The notes under the pieces are model-generated. The model was given only the letters and a program-made list of their open reading frames with translations. It was not told the DNA's origin and searched no databases. Positions 1-6,044 of a stretch of DNA of 44,447 bases are shown here, piece after piece. Each line of letters starts with the position of its first letter. The first letter of the stretch is position 1. The position numbers and the translations under genes are program-made. This DNA comes from Bacteroidales bacterium (GTDB taxonomy: Bacteria; Bacteroidota; Bacteroidia; Bacteroidales; UBA3663): assembly GCA_024694125.1 (NCBI GenBank), contig JAILKE010000007.1:1-44447 (forward strand). Direction: 5' to 3'.

Positions 1-360
1 CCCAAAAGCTCTGACAGGAACGATAATGCCATATTTGGGGTCCTCCAGTTGAATGGGTTGGGGAGTGCCCCACTTCATGTTCAACTTTGTTATCTGGTTA
101 ACGAACCAGACATCTGCTTTGAATGGGGAATCACCGCCAAATGCCAGATTTATCAGTTTGTTCAATATTGGAATATTCTCTGTCTTAATGGTATAGGTGC
201 CTGCTGTGAATTCGTCACAGATTTTACCTTTTTGAACAAAGAATGCGGTTTGAGACTGATAGACAACTAATTGAGAACCAATTCTTAAGTCGTCAGAAGG
301 AAATTTGTATATAAATTCCTCATCGCTGACTTCCCATTTAATAACATCGATTAAGGCCAT
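1..360 (-). CDS. SPFH / virion-core-like protein (YdjI family), 3' end outside window
   Basis: The reverse strand reads from an ATG at 360 without a stop to the window edge, giving 120 N-terminal residues that begin MALIDVIKWE. The pattern of an opening DVIKWE segment, a central VYQSQTAFFVQKG strand, the ENIPILNKLINLAFGG segment and the DVWFVNQITKLNMKWGT segment matches the N-terminal SPFH-like domain of B. subtilis YdjI-type proteins, often labelled virion core protein or SPFH domain-containing protein. Family members are usually about 300 residues or more and end in zinc ribbons, so most of the gene lies to the left of the window. The family's function is poorly defined; membrane-associated scaffolding is the usual inference. 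No Shine-Dalgarno sequence is present, as is normal in this phylum, and no clear TAnnTTTG box was seen upstream. Confidence 0.85.
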   Translation of the reverse strand, partial: MALIDVIKWEVSDEEFIYKFPSDDLRIGSQLVVYQSQTAFFVQKGKICDEFTAGTYTIKTENIPILNKLINLAFGGDSPFKADVWFVNQITKLNMKWGTPQPIQLEDPKYGIIVPVRAFG

Positions 361-561
361 AATGCGTAAAAACTGGAACTGATGGTAGATTATAATATAA
401 TTATTGTGGTTGCTTCTTTAACCCAACTTTTAGATATTTCATACTATAAAAATCTCTAAGTGAATTTTTGGTGCGAGTCTATCGTGCGCATATGAAAACA
501 TTTGTCTTTCATAAAAATAGATTGCCTCTTGTCACCCCAGATTCGGCTTTAGTAGTAAAAC

Positions 562-925
562 AAAAAAAAGACGCGGGCGGCTGTACTTGCTCGTCCCGTC
601 AACCGAGGCCTACCACAGCCCATGTCCTGAAACGAGCAGAGGCAGAGACCCACGTCATAAGTATATATGCGCTTATAAGCCACGTCTATGGTCGATTTGG
701 CCATAAAGATGACTATAAGCAACAGGATATACTTATCCCATAGGACATCTACAACTGCTTTGTTTCTTGGGACATGTTGAAAGTGGTAGTTTCAGGTTGA
801 CCAAGATTCAAACGTGTAAACGTCTTCTCGTAAATACTTCACAGATGGCGGCATCCTAAGCAGATGTGACCATCCAGAAGTTGACCCTCCCGAAAGACCC
901 GAGTGGGTCTCTGCAAAGAGAATCA
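562..925 (-). ncRNA. Structured candidate non-coding RNA, about 360 nt, with pseudoknot
   Basis: No protein family fits this stretch, but the minus strand has all the parts of an independent RNA gene. A full promoter lies just upstream (931-962) and eight T residues on the minus strand (562-569) mark the 3' end. A 12-bp perfect long-range stem pairs 903-914 with 642-653. Inside it a hairpin pairs 714-720 with 671-677, with an inner 701-705/687-691 helix. At the 3' end a 10-bp helix with two G-U pairs (629-638 with 588-597) interleaves with a 6-bp helix (616-621 with 579-584), forming an H-type pseudoknot. It lacks the GAGGAAAGUCC core of RNase P and the tRNA-like ends and tag of tmRNA. It could belong to a Bacteroidales-specific family such as the Bacteroidales-1 motif, which also has a Bacteroidetes promoter and a terminator, but I cannot confirm that by eye. 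Confidence 0.6.
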
Positions 926-930
926 CGGTG

Positions 931-962
931 CAAATATAAGAAATAATTTTGATTTGACCAAA
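931..962 (-). promoter_or_regulatory. Promoter of the structured RNA
   Basis: On the minus strand a TTTG box (962-959) is followed after exactly 20 bases by TATATTTG (938-931). This is the Bacteroidetes primary-sigma form TTTG-N19/20-TAnnTTTG. It predicts a start near 925, and no protein start follows. Confidence 0.8.
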
Positions 963-1017
963 GAAAAGCCTTTTTAATTATTTGTAAGTTAGGGTTTTTC
1001 GAAACAATGGAATGAAA

Positions 1018-1139
1018 AATAAGTGTCAGGGTCATGAGTGTTATTTAGAAAATGAAAGGAAATGTGTTCGTAATGGGGGCGGTCCGCCTTGAAAAGCAAA
1101 ATCCGAAATGACACTCATGACACCGACATGCTGCTTATT
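1018..1139. repeat. 122-bp MITE-like element with imperfect inverted ends
   Basis: The left end (AATAAG then TGTCAGGGTCATGAGTGTTATTT) and the reverse complement of the right end (AATAAG, CAGCAT, then GTCGGTGTCATGAGTGTCATTT) are closely similar. The best arms are 1023-1040 and 1112-1129. A small GGCG-GTC-CGCC hairpin (1078-1088) sits between them. No coding sequence is present. The layout resembles a short non-autonomous inverted-repeat element, but target duplications were not identified. Confidence 0.4.
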
Positions 1140-1192
1140 CCTGAAAATAGGGGCAAGATGATATCACGGAACGAGATACCATCCCGCTAAAA

Positions 1193-1209
1193 CTGATATA
1201 TCATATCAG
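1193..1209 (-). terminator. Small hairpin after transposase remnant
   Basis: CTGATAT and ATATCAG form a 7-bp stem around a 3-base loop. On the minus strand it lies just after the transposase stop and is followed by TTTTAGC. It could be a weak terminator or part of the old IS end. Confidence 0.3.
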
Positions 1210-1234
1210 TAGTGCCCACTAAAAATGGACGAGT

Positions 1235-1483
1235 TTAAAAATTAAATAAATTGGGTTCACTTGAACCGCTTCGGTCTTTGTCATTTTTGAATATAGTTTT
1301 ATCGAAGAGATCTTTGAGATGCGTTGTGTCAGTGAGTGACATGCTAAGGATTTGCAGTACCTCATAGGTGCATCTATCCAGTCGCATATCATGCTGCACA
1401 ATGGCAACGAGGCAGTAGGCACAGATGGCAGAGTAAATCTGTATTCTGACAGCATTCTCAGTTGTTCCCCAGAATTTTTTAAT
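1235..1483 (-). pseudogene. IS4-family transposase, C-terminal remnant
   Basis: One minus-strand frame, open from 1483 to a TAA at 1235, reads IKKFWGTTENAVRIQIYSAI, then a hydrophobic CAYCLVAIVQHDMRL, then RCTYEVLQILSMSLTDTTHL and a tail ending in NLFNF. This is the C-terminal end of Bacteroidales IS4-type (DUF4372/DDE_Tnp_1) transposases, in which the K-FWGT-ENAV-IQI segment follows the last catalytic Glu helix. Only about 82 of roughly 380-400 residues remain, with no start codon and none of the DDE catalytic residues. The homology begins about 14 bases after the U-tract of the trpB terminator, so everything 5' of this point has been deleted or replaced. An overlapping frame of 78 codons in the same place is a shadow. 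Confidence 0.82.
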
Positions 1484-1496
1484 AGGGCCGGAGAAA

Positions 1497-1525
1497 CAAA
1501 AAAAGCGGAGACCGAGGTCCCCGCT
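1497..1525 (-). terminator. Rho-independent terminator of trpB
   Basis: On the minus strand GCGGGGAC and GTCTCCGC pair (1517-1524 with 1505-1512, one G-U) around a CTCG loop, followed by seven T residues (1503-1497). It lies about 20 bases after the trpB stop. Confidence 0.9.
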
Positions 1526-1546
1526 TAAATATCGTTGGTGGATGAT

Positions 1547-2917
1547 TTACTTGATTACTGGAAGTTTGGCGAACGATGCGGCGAGGTCCTCCTCCGTTGG
1601 GAGGAAGTCAGACATCGTCTTGTTGTTGTACTGCTCGTAGGCCTTCAGGTCGAAGTAGCCAGTGCCAGTCAGACCCAGGATGATATTCTTCGACTCGCCA
1701 GATTCCTTGCACTTGAGCGCCTCGTCGATGGTGGTGCGGATGGCGTGGCTTGACTCAGGAGCAGGGAGGATACCCTCAGTGCGGGCAAAGAGCTCGGCGG
1801 CCTCGAAGACCGAAGTCTGCTCGACGGCGCGGGCCTCGAAGAGACCATCGTGATAGAGCTGCGACAGGATTGGGCTCATACCGTGGAAACGGAGGCCACC
1901 TGCGTGGCTGGCCGATGGGATGAACTGGCTGCCCAGGGTGTACATCTTGGCCAATGGGCAGATACGGCCCGTGTCGCAATAGTCGTAGGCGAACTTGCCA
2001 CGAGTGAAGCTTGGGCAAGAGGCAGGCTCAACGGCGATGATACGGTAGTTGGCCTCGCCGCGCAGCATCTCGCCGATGAATGGAGTGGCGAGACCACCCA
2101 GGTTACTGCCTCCACCGGCGCAACCGATGATGATGTCGGCCTTCTCTCCTATCTTCTGGAGAGCCTTCTGTACCTCCAGGCCGATGATGGTCTGGTGAAT
2201 GAGCACCTGATTGAGCACAGATCCGAGCACATAACGATAGCCAGGAGTCTTGATTGCTACCTCGACAGCCTCTGAGATGGCACAGCCCAATGAGCCGGTG
2301 GTACCAGGATGCTCTGCCAAGATCTGACGGCCAATCTCGGTGGTGTCACTTGGTGATGGAGTGACATTGGCGCCATAGGTGCGCATCACCTCACGACGGA
2401 AAGGCTTCTGCTCGTACGAGCACTTGACCATATAGACCTTGCAATCCAGGCCCAGGAAGGCGCAAGCCATAGACAGGGCTGTACCCCACTGACCAGCACC
2501 AGTCTCGGTGGTAACGCCCTTGAGGCCCTGCTTCTTGGCACAATATGCCTGAGCAATGGCTGAATTGAGTTTGTGGCTGCCCGAGGTATTGTTACCCTCG
2601 AACTTGTAGTATATATGTGCTGGGGTGCCCAATGCACGTTCCAGGAAATATGCACGTGTGAGAGGAGAAGGACGGAACATCTTGTAGAAGTCGAGCACGT
2701 CCTGTGGGATGTCGAACCACTTGGTATCGTTGTCGAGCTCCATACGGTTCAGCTCTTCGCAGAATACGGGGTTCATCTCCTCGAGCGAGAGTGGTTTCAA
2801 TGTACCTGGGTTAAGCAGTGGTGCTGGCTTGTTCTTCATGTCGGCACGCACGTTGTACCATTGGGTAGGAATCTCGTCCTCTGAGAGATAAGTCTTGTAC
2901 GGAATTTTGTCTTTCAT
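1547..2917 (-). CDS. trpB: Tryptophan synthase beta-like protein, TrpB2 type
   Basis: This 456-residue fold-type II PLP enzyme condenses indole with serine to give tryptophan. The PLP lysine is K116 in GSHKLNSA, the catalytic Glu is E139 in ETGAGQWG, and the phosphate-binding glycine loop is CAGGGSN at about 266-272. The length, the N-terminal extension of about 45 residues and the FRPSPLTRA substrate segment are those of the TrpB2 branch (about 430-460 residues) rather than the 400-residue TrpB1 that pairs tightly with TrpA. No trpA or other trp gene adjoins it; it is a single-gene unit with its own promoter and terminator. Many Bacteroidales carry such a stand-alone TrpB2, for which indole salvage has been proposed. 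The start is the first ATG after a good promoter, 27 bases downstream of the -7 box. Confidence 0.93.
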   Translation of the reverse strand: MKDKIPYKTYLSEDEIPTQWYNVRADMKNKPAPLLNPGTLKPLSLEEMNPVFCEELNRMELDNDTKWFDIPQDVLDFYKMFRPSPLTRAYFLERALGTPAHIYYKFEGNNTSGSHKLNSAIAQAYCAKKQGLKGVTTETGAGQWGTALSMACAFLGLDCKVYMVKCSYEQKPFRREVMRTYGANVTPSPSDTTEIGRQILAEHPGTTGSLGCAISEAVEVAIKTPGYRYVLGSVLNQVLIHQTIIGLEVQKALQKIGEKADIIIGCAGGGSNLGGLATPFIGEMLRGEANYRIIAVEPASCPSFTRGKFAYDYCDTGRICPLAKMYTLGSQFIPSASHAGGLRFHGMSPILSQLYHDGLFEARAVEQTSVFEAAELFARTEGILPAPESSHAIRTTIDEALKCKESGESKNIILGLTGTGYFDLKAYEQYNNKTMSDFLPTEEDLAASFAKLPVIK

Positions 2918-2943
2918 AATTATAGAATGCTAAAAAGTCGGCG

Positions 2944-2975
2944 CAAATATAACAAAAATTTACCAATTAGCCAAG
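2944..2975 (-). promoter_or_regulatory. Promoter of trpB
   Basis: The minus strand shows CTTG (2975-2972), a 20-base spacer and TATATTTG (2951-2944). One base in the -33 box differs from consensus. Confidence 0.7.
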
Positions 2976-3070
2976 TAATTATCAATTTTTGCTCACAAAA
3001 TTCGTCAAATTGTGACAAAATTGCGAAAAACTGCTTGCGCCGTATCAAAACGGAAACCTAAACGAAAAAA

Positions 3071-3124
3071 CATATCGAGCGTATCGAACATATCGAATGT
3101 ATCGAACATATCGAATGTATCGTT
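3071..3124. repeat. 9-bp tandem repeat (six units)
   Basis: Alternating 9-bp units of the form CATATCGAA / TGTATCGAA run six times with few changes (18-bp higher-order period). The segment lies between the divergent regions of trpB and the Dabb gene and has no believable coding frame. Confidence 0.85.
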
Positions 3125-3164
3125 ATTCTCGAAATCTCGTATAATCAATTCCTATAATTCTCTA

Positions 3165-3212
3165 ATTCTAGTAAAAATAATTCTAGTAAGCTCCAGTAAA
3201 AACGATTCTAGT
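3165..3212. repeat. Degenerate ATTCTAGTAA repeat
   Basis: About four imperfect copies of ATTCTAGTAA, spaced 12-18 bases apart, follow directly on the 9-bp repeat array. Confidence 0.55.
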
Positions 3213-3254
3213 AAATCTGTACAATAAGGGAGAATGGTACGAGTACGGGGAGAG

Positions 3255-3296
3255 TGCGATTGGTGTGCGATTGGAATGCGATTGGTGTGCGATCGG
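3255..3296. repeat. 11-bp tandem repeat (four units)
   Basis: TGCGATTGG recurs at 3255, 3266, 3277 and 3288 (the last as TGCGATCGG), an exact 11-bp period. It is the third unrelated micro-repeat in the 525-bp gap upstream of trpB; the rest of that gap is AT-rich and shows nothing else. Confidence 0.85.
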
Positions 3297-3378
3297 TCAT
3301 CCCTAACGAATCGTACACTAACCCAAGTCGGATTGCGAGGCAACAGGAAGGCGGGCGCGATGTAATAATAGAGAAACA

Positions 3379-3408
3379 ATCCAGGCCCCGCAAATGCGGA
3401 GCCTGGAT
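3379..3408 (-). terminator. Terminator hairpin of the Dabb gene
   Basis: ATCCAGGC and GCCTGGAT, then one G-U pair, then CCGC and GCGG form a 13-bp stem with an ATTT loop. On the minus strand it is followed by TGTTTCTCTATT. It lies 36 bases after the stop of the Dabb-domain gene. Confidence 0.75.
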
Positions 3409-3443
3409 ATAGTACAGAGTAAAGAACGCGCTGAAGCACGAAC

Positions 3444-3749
3444 TCACACCTCGAAATCGAGGCAAGTGCGCTGGCAGGTATAGGGACGGACCTTGCCATT
3501 GGCCACTGCTACGTGTGCAGGGTGAACGGCATAGCCCTGGAGCGCCTCGGGACTCTCCAGCGTGCTGTCCAACATCAGGTCACAGTTGGACGATGCCAGA
3601 CGGCCATCGATGTTGACTGTAATATCGAGCAATCCTGGCACCTGGCCCTTGAGGCCCTCCAGTCCTGCCTTGATATCACGTTTGATACTCTCTTTTTCTG
3701 CGTCCGACAAGTCGTCACGCAAAGTCCATAGAATAATGTGCTTGACCAT
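3444..3749 (-). CDS. Dabb (stress-responsive A/B barrel) domain protein
   Basis: This 101-residue protein begins MVKHIILWTLRDDLSDAEKE and continues with a predicted amphipathic helix, GLLDITVNIDGRLASSNCDL, and a late HPAHVAVANGKVRPYT segment. That is the ferredoxin-like dimeric alpha/beta barrel pattern of the Dabb family (about 95-105 residues), with the early VKH and the late HP-H motif intact. Relatives include plant stress proteins and small cyclases, but the bacterial versions have no settled function. It has no signal peptide, so it should be cytoplasmic. It appears to be transcribed alone: a TATATTTG box lies 35 bases upstream and a hairpin follows the stop. Confidence 0.88.
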   Translation of the reverse strand: MVKHIILWTLRDDLSDAEKESIKRDIKAGLEGLKGQVPGLLDITVNIDGRLASSNCDLMLDSTLESPEALQGYAVHPAHVAVANGKVRPYTCQRTCLDFEV

Positions 3750-3783
3750 AGAAGATAATATTTATAGGAGTAAAAGATGGTTG

Positions 3784-3791
3784 CAAATATA
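3784..3791 (-). promoter_or_regulatory. -7 box of the Dabb gene
   Basis: TATATTTG on the minus strand, 35 bases before the start codon. No good TTTG box lies 19-21 bases upstream, and the position falls beside a long inverted repeat. Confidence 0.5.
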
Positions 3792-3805
3792 CTGAGAAAA
3801 ATCCA

Positions 3806-3863
3806 ATTACGGGCACTTTTGCTGCCAAATAGTGAGAGATGGCATAGCAAAAGTGCCCGTAAT
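3806..3863. repeat. Perfect 18-bp inverted repeat (stem-loop)
   Basis: ATTACGGGCACTTTTGCT (3806-3823) and its exact complement (3846-3863) flank a 22-base loop that can add a further GCC/GGC pair. It lies 25 bases after the GH53 stop, so on the minus strand it probably serves as the transcript end, followed by TTGGATTTTTC. The arms are unusually long for a terminator. Confidence 0.8.
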
Positions 3864-3887
3864 GGACCAAAAAGCTATGAAAAGAGT

Positions 3888-5723
3888 TTACTGGCGAGTG
3901 GAGCGACGGACGATGTTGGGGGCGCCGTCCGTGCTGCCGGGCAAGACGAGTAATGCAGACGAGCGGTCGCCCATAGAAATACCCAACTGAGACTGTCTCT
4001 CAGTGCGGAGCCATACGCCCGAGAGCGTATAGACATCGAGCAATGGATCGTCGTCGGCCGAGAGAGAACTGATGGCCGACTGACTGCCTGGCACAGGGAG
4101 CGGCTGGTCGTCCAACGGCAGGACACGCAGCCAAGCGATGTCCGGCAATCCGAAATAACTGTTGCCCTGCAGCGTGATGGTACGCAGACCAGCCTGGGGC
4201 ACCTCAATGTCGTACGATATATACGAACCCGTGGTGCGGGTGAAGACCACCGAGCCGAGCTGAACTCCGTCCATCCCCACACGGCCAGCGATATGATTAC
4301 GGGACGCATAGGAGAACAGCAGACGATAGCGGCCTGGAGCAGTGGTCAGCATGTCCCACTGCAGGACATTGGCATCATCGGCCGAAGGAACACCGGGGTC
4401 CATCTGAACCGAACGGCCCGAGATGAAGGTGACGGTATCGGACATCTGTACGTTGCCATCCCAATCGACAGCCTTGACCCACGCCGTATGCGAACCAGGT
4501 TCGAGGTCCGGGACTGAATACTGGTAGGGCGCAGCTGTCACGGTGCCAGCCAACTTCCGGTCCAGATAGAAAGCAACCGACTGAACACGATTGCGGACAT
4601 GCTTGACATCGGCCTGCAGAGTCAGGCTGCCTGCCACATCCTGATCCAAGAGCGGCGAAGTCATGCGGGCCTGCATCAGCCAGTTCACCTCCGTATGCTT
4701 GATGCCCAGGAAGGCATCCATCATCACCGTGGGGCGCTTGGTCGATTCGTCCCACGCACCCATGTCGTAGCCACCCATCGACTCGGGCTCCCAGTAGAAG
4801 CAGCCCAGGTCGCCGTTCTTGATCATCTGGTCCATCAGGCCCACTATGTACTGATTGCCGATGACAGCCTCCTTGGGGTAATGACCTGTCTCGACGACCA
4901 TGCAGGGAGTACCATAGCGCTTCCGGAGGTCCTTCATGTTGCTCATCACACGGGAGATCATGGTAGGGCCATCCAGGTGCGACCAACGGGGATAGGCCGA
5001 CAGACCGATGATGTCCCATTTGGCGCCATTCTTCTTGAGGCCGTCGAAGATGCTGTGATACAAACCATTGTCGTGACCATCGGGCAGATGCACGATGACC
5101 TGTATAGAGGGATCGACCGCCTTGACGGCATTATAACCGCTCAGCACGAACTTGGCGAAGGCTACAGAACCGCCCTTGTTGGTCTGGCCGATGGGATAGA
5201 ACATGCCGCGCTTGGTCTCGTTGCCCACCTGTACCCACCTGGGCGTGACGCCGACCTGCTTGATGGCCGTGAGCACATCGTAGGTGTGGTCATAGACATT
5301 CTGCGCCAATGCCTCGACGCTGTGGTCGGTCCATGCTGCAGGGATATTCTGCTTGCCGGGGTCAGCCCACGAGTCGCTGTAATGGAAGTCAATCATTACA
5401 TCCATACCGGCAGCATGAACGCGACGGCACATATCGACCACCTCCTGCTTGCTGCTGGCACCGCTGCTCACGGTCCACACGCGCAGGCGTATGCTGTTGA
5501 TGCCCTGTTCCTTGAGTATCTGCAGGATATCCTTCTGCTTGCCATTCTTGTCCAACCAGCGGGTGCCCCACCCCTCCATCTGCGGCACGAAGCTGATGTC
5601 GGCACCGAAGGCGAAGGACTCGTGTTCGTAGCGGTTGAAGATTGTGTCTGTAACTGTGAATGCCCACATCGGCACGGACAGCGCCAATGCAAGCAATGAT
5701 GTAAAGATACGTTTCATGTTCAT
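3888..5723 (-). CDS. Secreted GH53 endo-beta-1,4-galactanase with C-terminal extra domains
   Basis: This 611-residue enzyme should cleave beta-1,4-galactan, the side chain of rhamnogalacturonan I. A signal peptide (residues 1-21, ending MWA) is followed by a GH53 TIM barrel to about 370. Its start shows FAFGADISFVPQMEGWG and SIRLRVW; the acid/base Glu is E169 in VQVGNET and the nucleophile is E279 in VVETGHYP. After the barrel comes an Ig-like segment (about 385-470), then a jelly-roll-like segment ending DIAWLRV (about 480-550) that resembles a carbohydrate-binding module. The tail from about 575 (LDVYTLSGVWLRT) resembles the C-terminal domain common on exported Bacteroidetes proteins but ends in a long arginine-containing stretch. 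It stands alone, outside the SusCD locus of this window. The family usually has about 350-400 residues, so over 200 are additions. Confidence 0.93.
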   Translation of the reverse strand: MNMKRIFTSLLALALSVPMWAFTVTDTIFNRYEHESFAFGADISFVPQMEGWGTRWLDKNGKQKDILQILKEQGINSIRLRVWTVSSGASSKQEVVDMCRRVHAAGMDVMIDFHYSDSWADPGKQNIPAAWTDHSVEALAQNVYDHTYDVLTAIKQVGVTPRWVQVGNETKRGMFYPIGQTNKGGSVAFAKFVLSGYNAVKAVDPSIQVIVHLPDGHDNGLYHSIFDGLKKNGAKWDIIGLSAYPRWSHLDGPTMISRVMSNMKDLRKRYGTPCMVVETGHYPKEAVIGNQYIVGLMDQMIKNGDLGCFYWEPESMGGYDMGAWDESTKRPTVMMDAFLGIKHTEVNWLMQARMTSPLLDQDVAGSLTLQADVKHVRNRVQSVAFYLDRKLAGTVTAAPYQYSVPDLEPGSHTAWVKAVDWDGNVQMSDTVTFISGRSVQMDPGVPSADDANVLQWDMLTTAPGRYRLLFSYASRNHIAGRVGMDGVQLGSVVFTRTTGSYISYDIEVPQAGLRTITLQGNSYFGLPDIAWLRVLPLDDQPLPVPGSQSAISSLSADDDPLLDVYTLSGVWLRTERQSQLGISMGDRSSALLVLPGSTDGAPNIVRRSTRQ

Positions 5724-5806
5724 TAGATATGATAAGTTGGTTCAATGTCTCTGGTATCTGGTATGTACGATGCGCGCCCCGACGGAGACACATCCGAAAT
5801 CGAGCG

Positions 5807-5814
5807 CAAAGGTA
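5807..5814 (-). promoter_or_regulatory. -7 box of the GH53 gene
   Basis: TACCTTTG on the minus strand, giving a predicted start near 5800 and a leader of about 77 bases. The -33 position has only a weak match, which would fit a gene needing an activator. Confidence 0.5.
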
Positions 5815-5872
5815 AGCATTATCGTCCGGACATTGATGAAATATTTGCCCAATCAGTTGTACTGATGTAACA

Positions 5873-5908
5873 AAAAAAAGCCCATTCCCCTATTTCTAGG
5901 GAAATGGG
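5873..5908 (-). terminator. Terminator of the Na/Pi cotransporter gene
   Basis: On the minus strand CCCATTTCCCTA pairs with TAGGGGAATGGG (one G-U) around a GAAA tetraloop, followed by a C and eight T residues (5879-5872). Between it and the stop lie two repeat arrays. Confidence 0.9.
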
Positions 5909-5930
5909 TTATGGGTCGTTAAAGGTTAAT

Positions 5931-5982
5931 GGGAGGATATGGGGTTAAAGGGAGGATATGGGGTTAATGGGCAATATGGGGA
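5931..5982. repeat. 19-bp tandem repeat
   Basis: GGGAGGATATGGGGTTAA occurs twice with a 19-bp period, followed by a partial third copy (GGGCAATATGGGGA). Confidence 0.8.
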
Positions 5983-5991
5983 GGACCCTAC

Positions 5992-6040
5992 CTAATAACT
6001 AATAACTAATAACTAATAACTAATAACTAATACCTAATAG
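5992..6040. repeat. 7-bp tandem repeat (seven units)
   Basis: CTAATAA is repeated five times exactly and then as CTAATAC and CTAATAG, ending just before the stop codon of the cotransporter gene at 6045. Confidence 0.9.
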
Positions 6041-6044
6041 CTAT

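Noticed and set aside
468-743. Possible 91-residue protein on the plus strand
   Set aside because: It lies antisense to the strongly paired RNA region, has no promoter, no family resemblance and an unlikely composition.
562-925. tmRNA, RNase P RNA or SRP RNA as the identity of the structured RNA
   Set aside because: No tRNA-like ends or tag frame, no GAGGAAAGUCC core, and no GGAAGGAAGCAGCC-like SRP loop could be found on either strand.
1219-1455. 78-residue minus-strand frame
   Set aside because: It overlaps the transposase remnant in another frame; the remnant frame has clear homology and this one has none.
3012-3227. 71-residue Ser/Asn-rich frame
   Set aside because: Its SNISNVSNISNVS stretch is only the translation of the 9-bp DNA repeat.
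4599-5699. 366-residue plus-strand frame opposite the GH53 gene
   Set aside because: Long antisense frames arise here from codon bias; the minus strand has a complete enzyme with catalytic residues. The same applies to the 420- and 457-residue frames opposite the permease (22992-24254) and the sensor (34775-36148).
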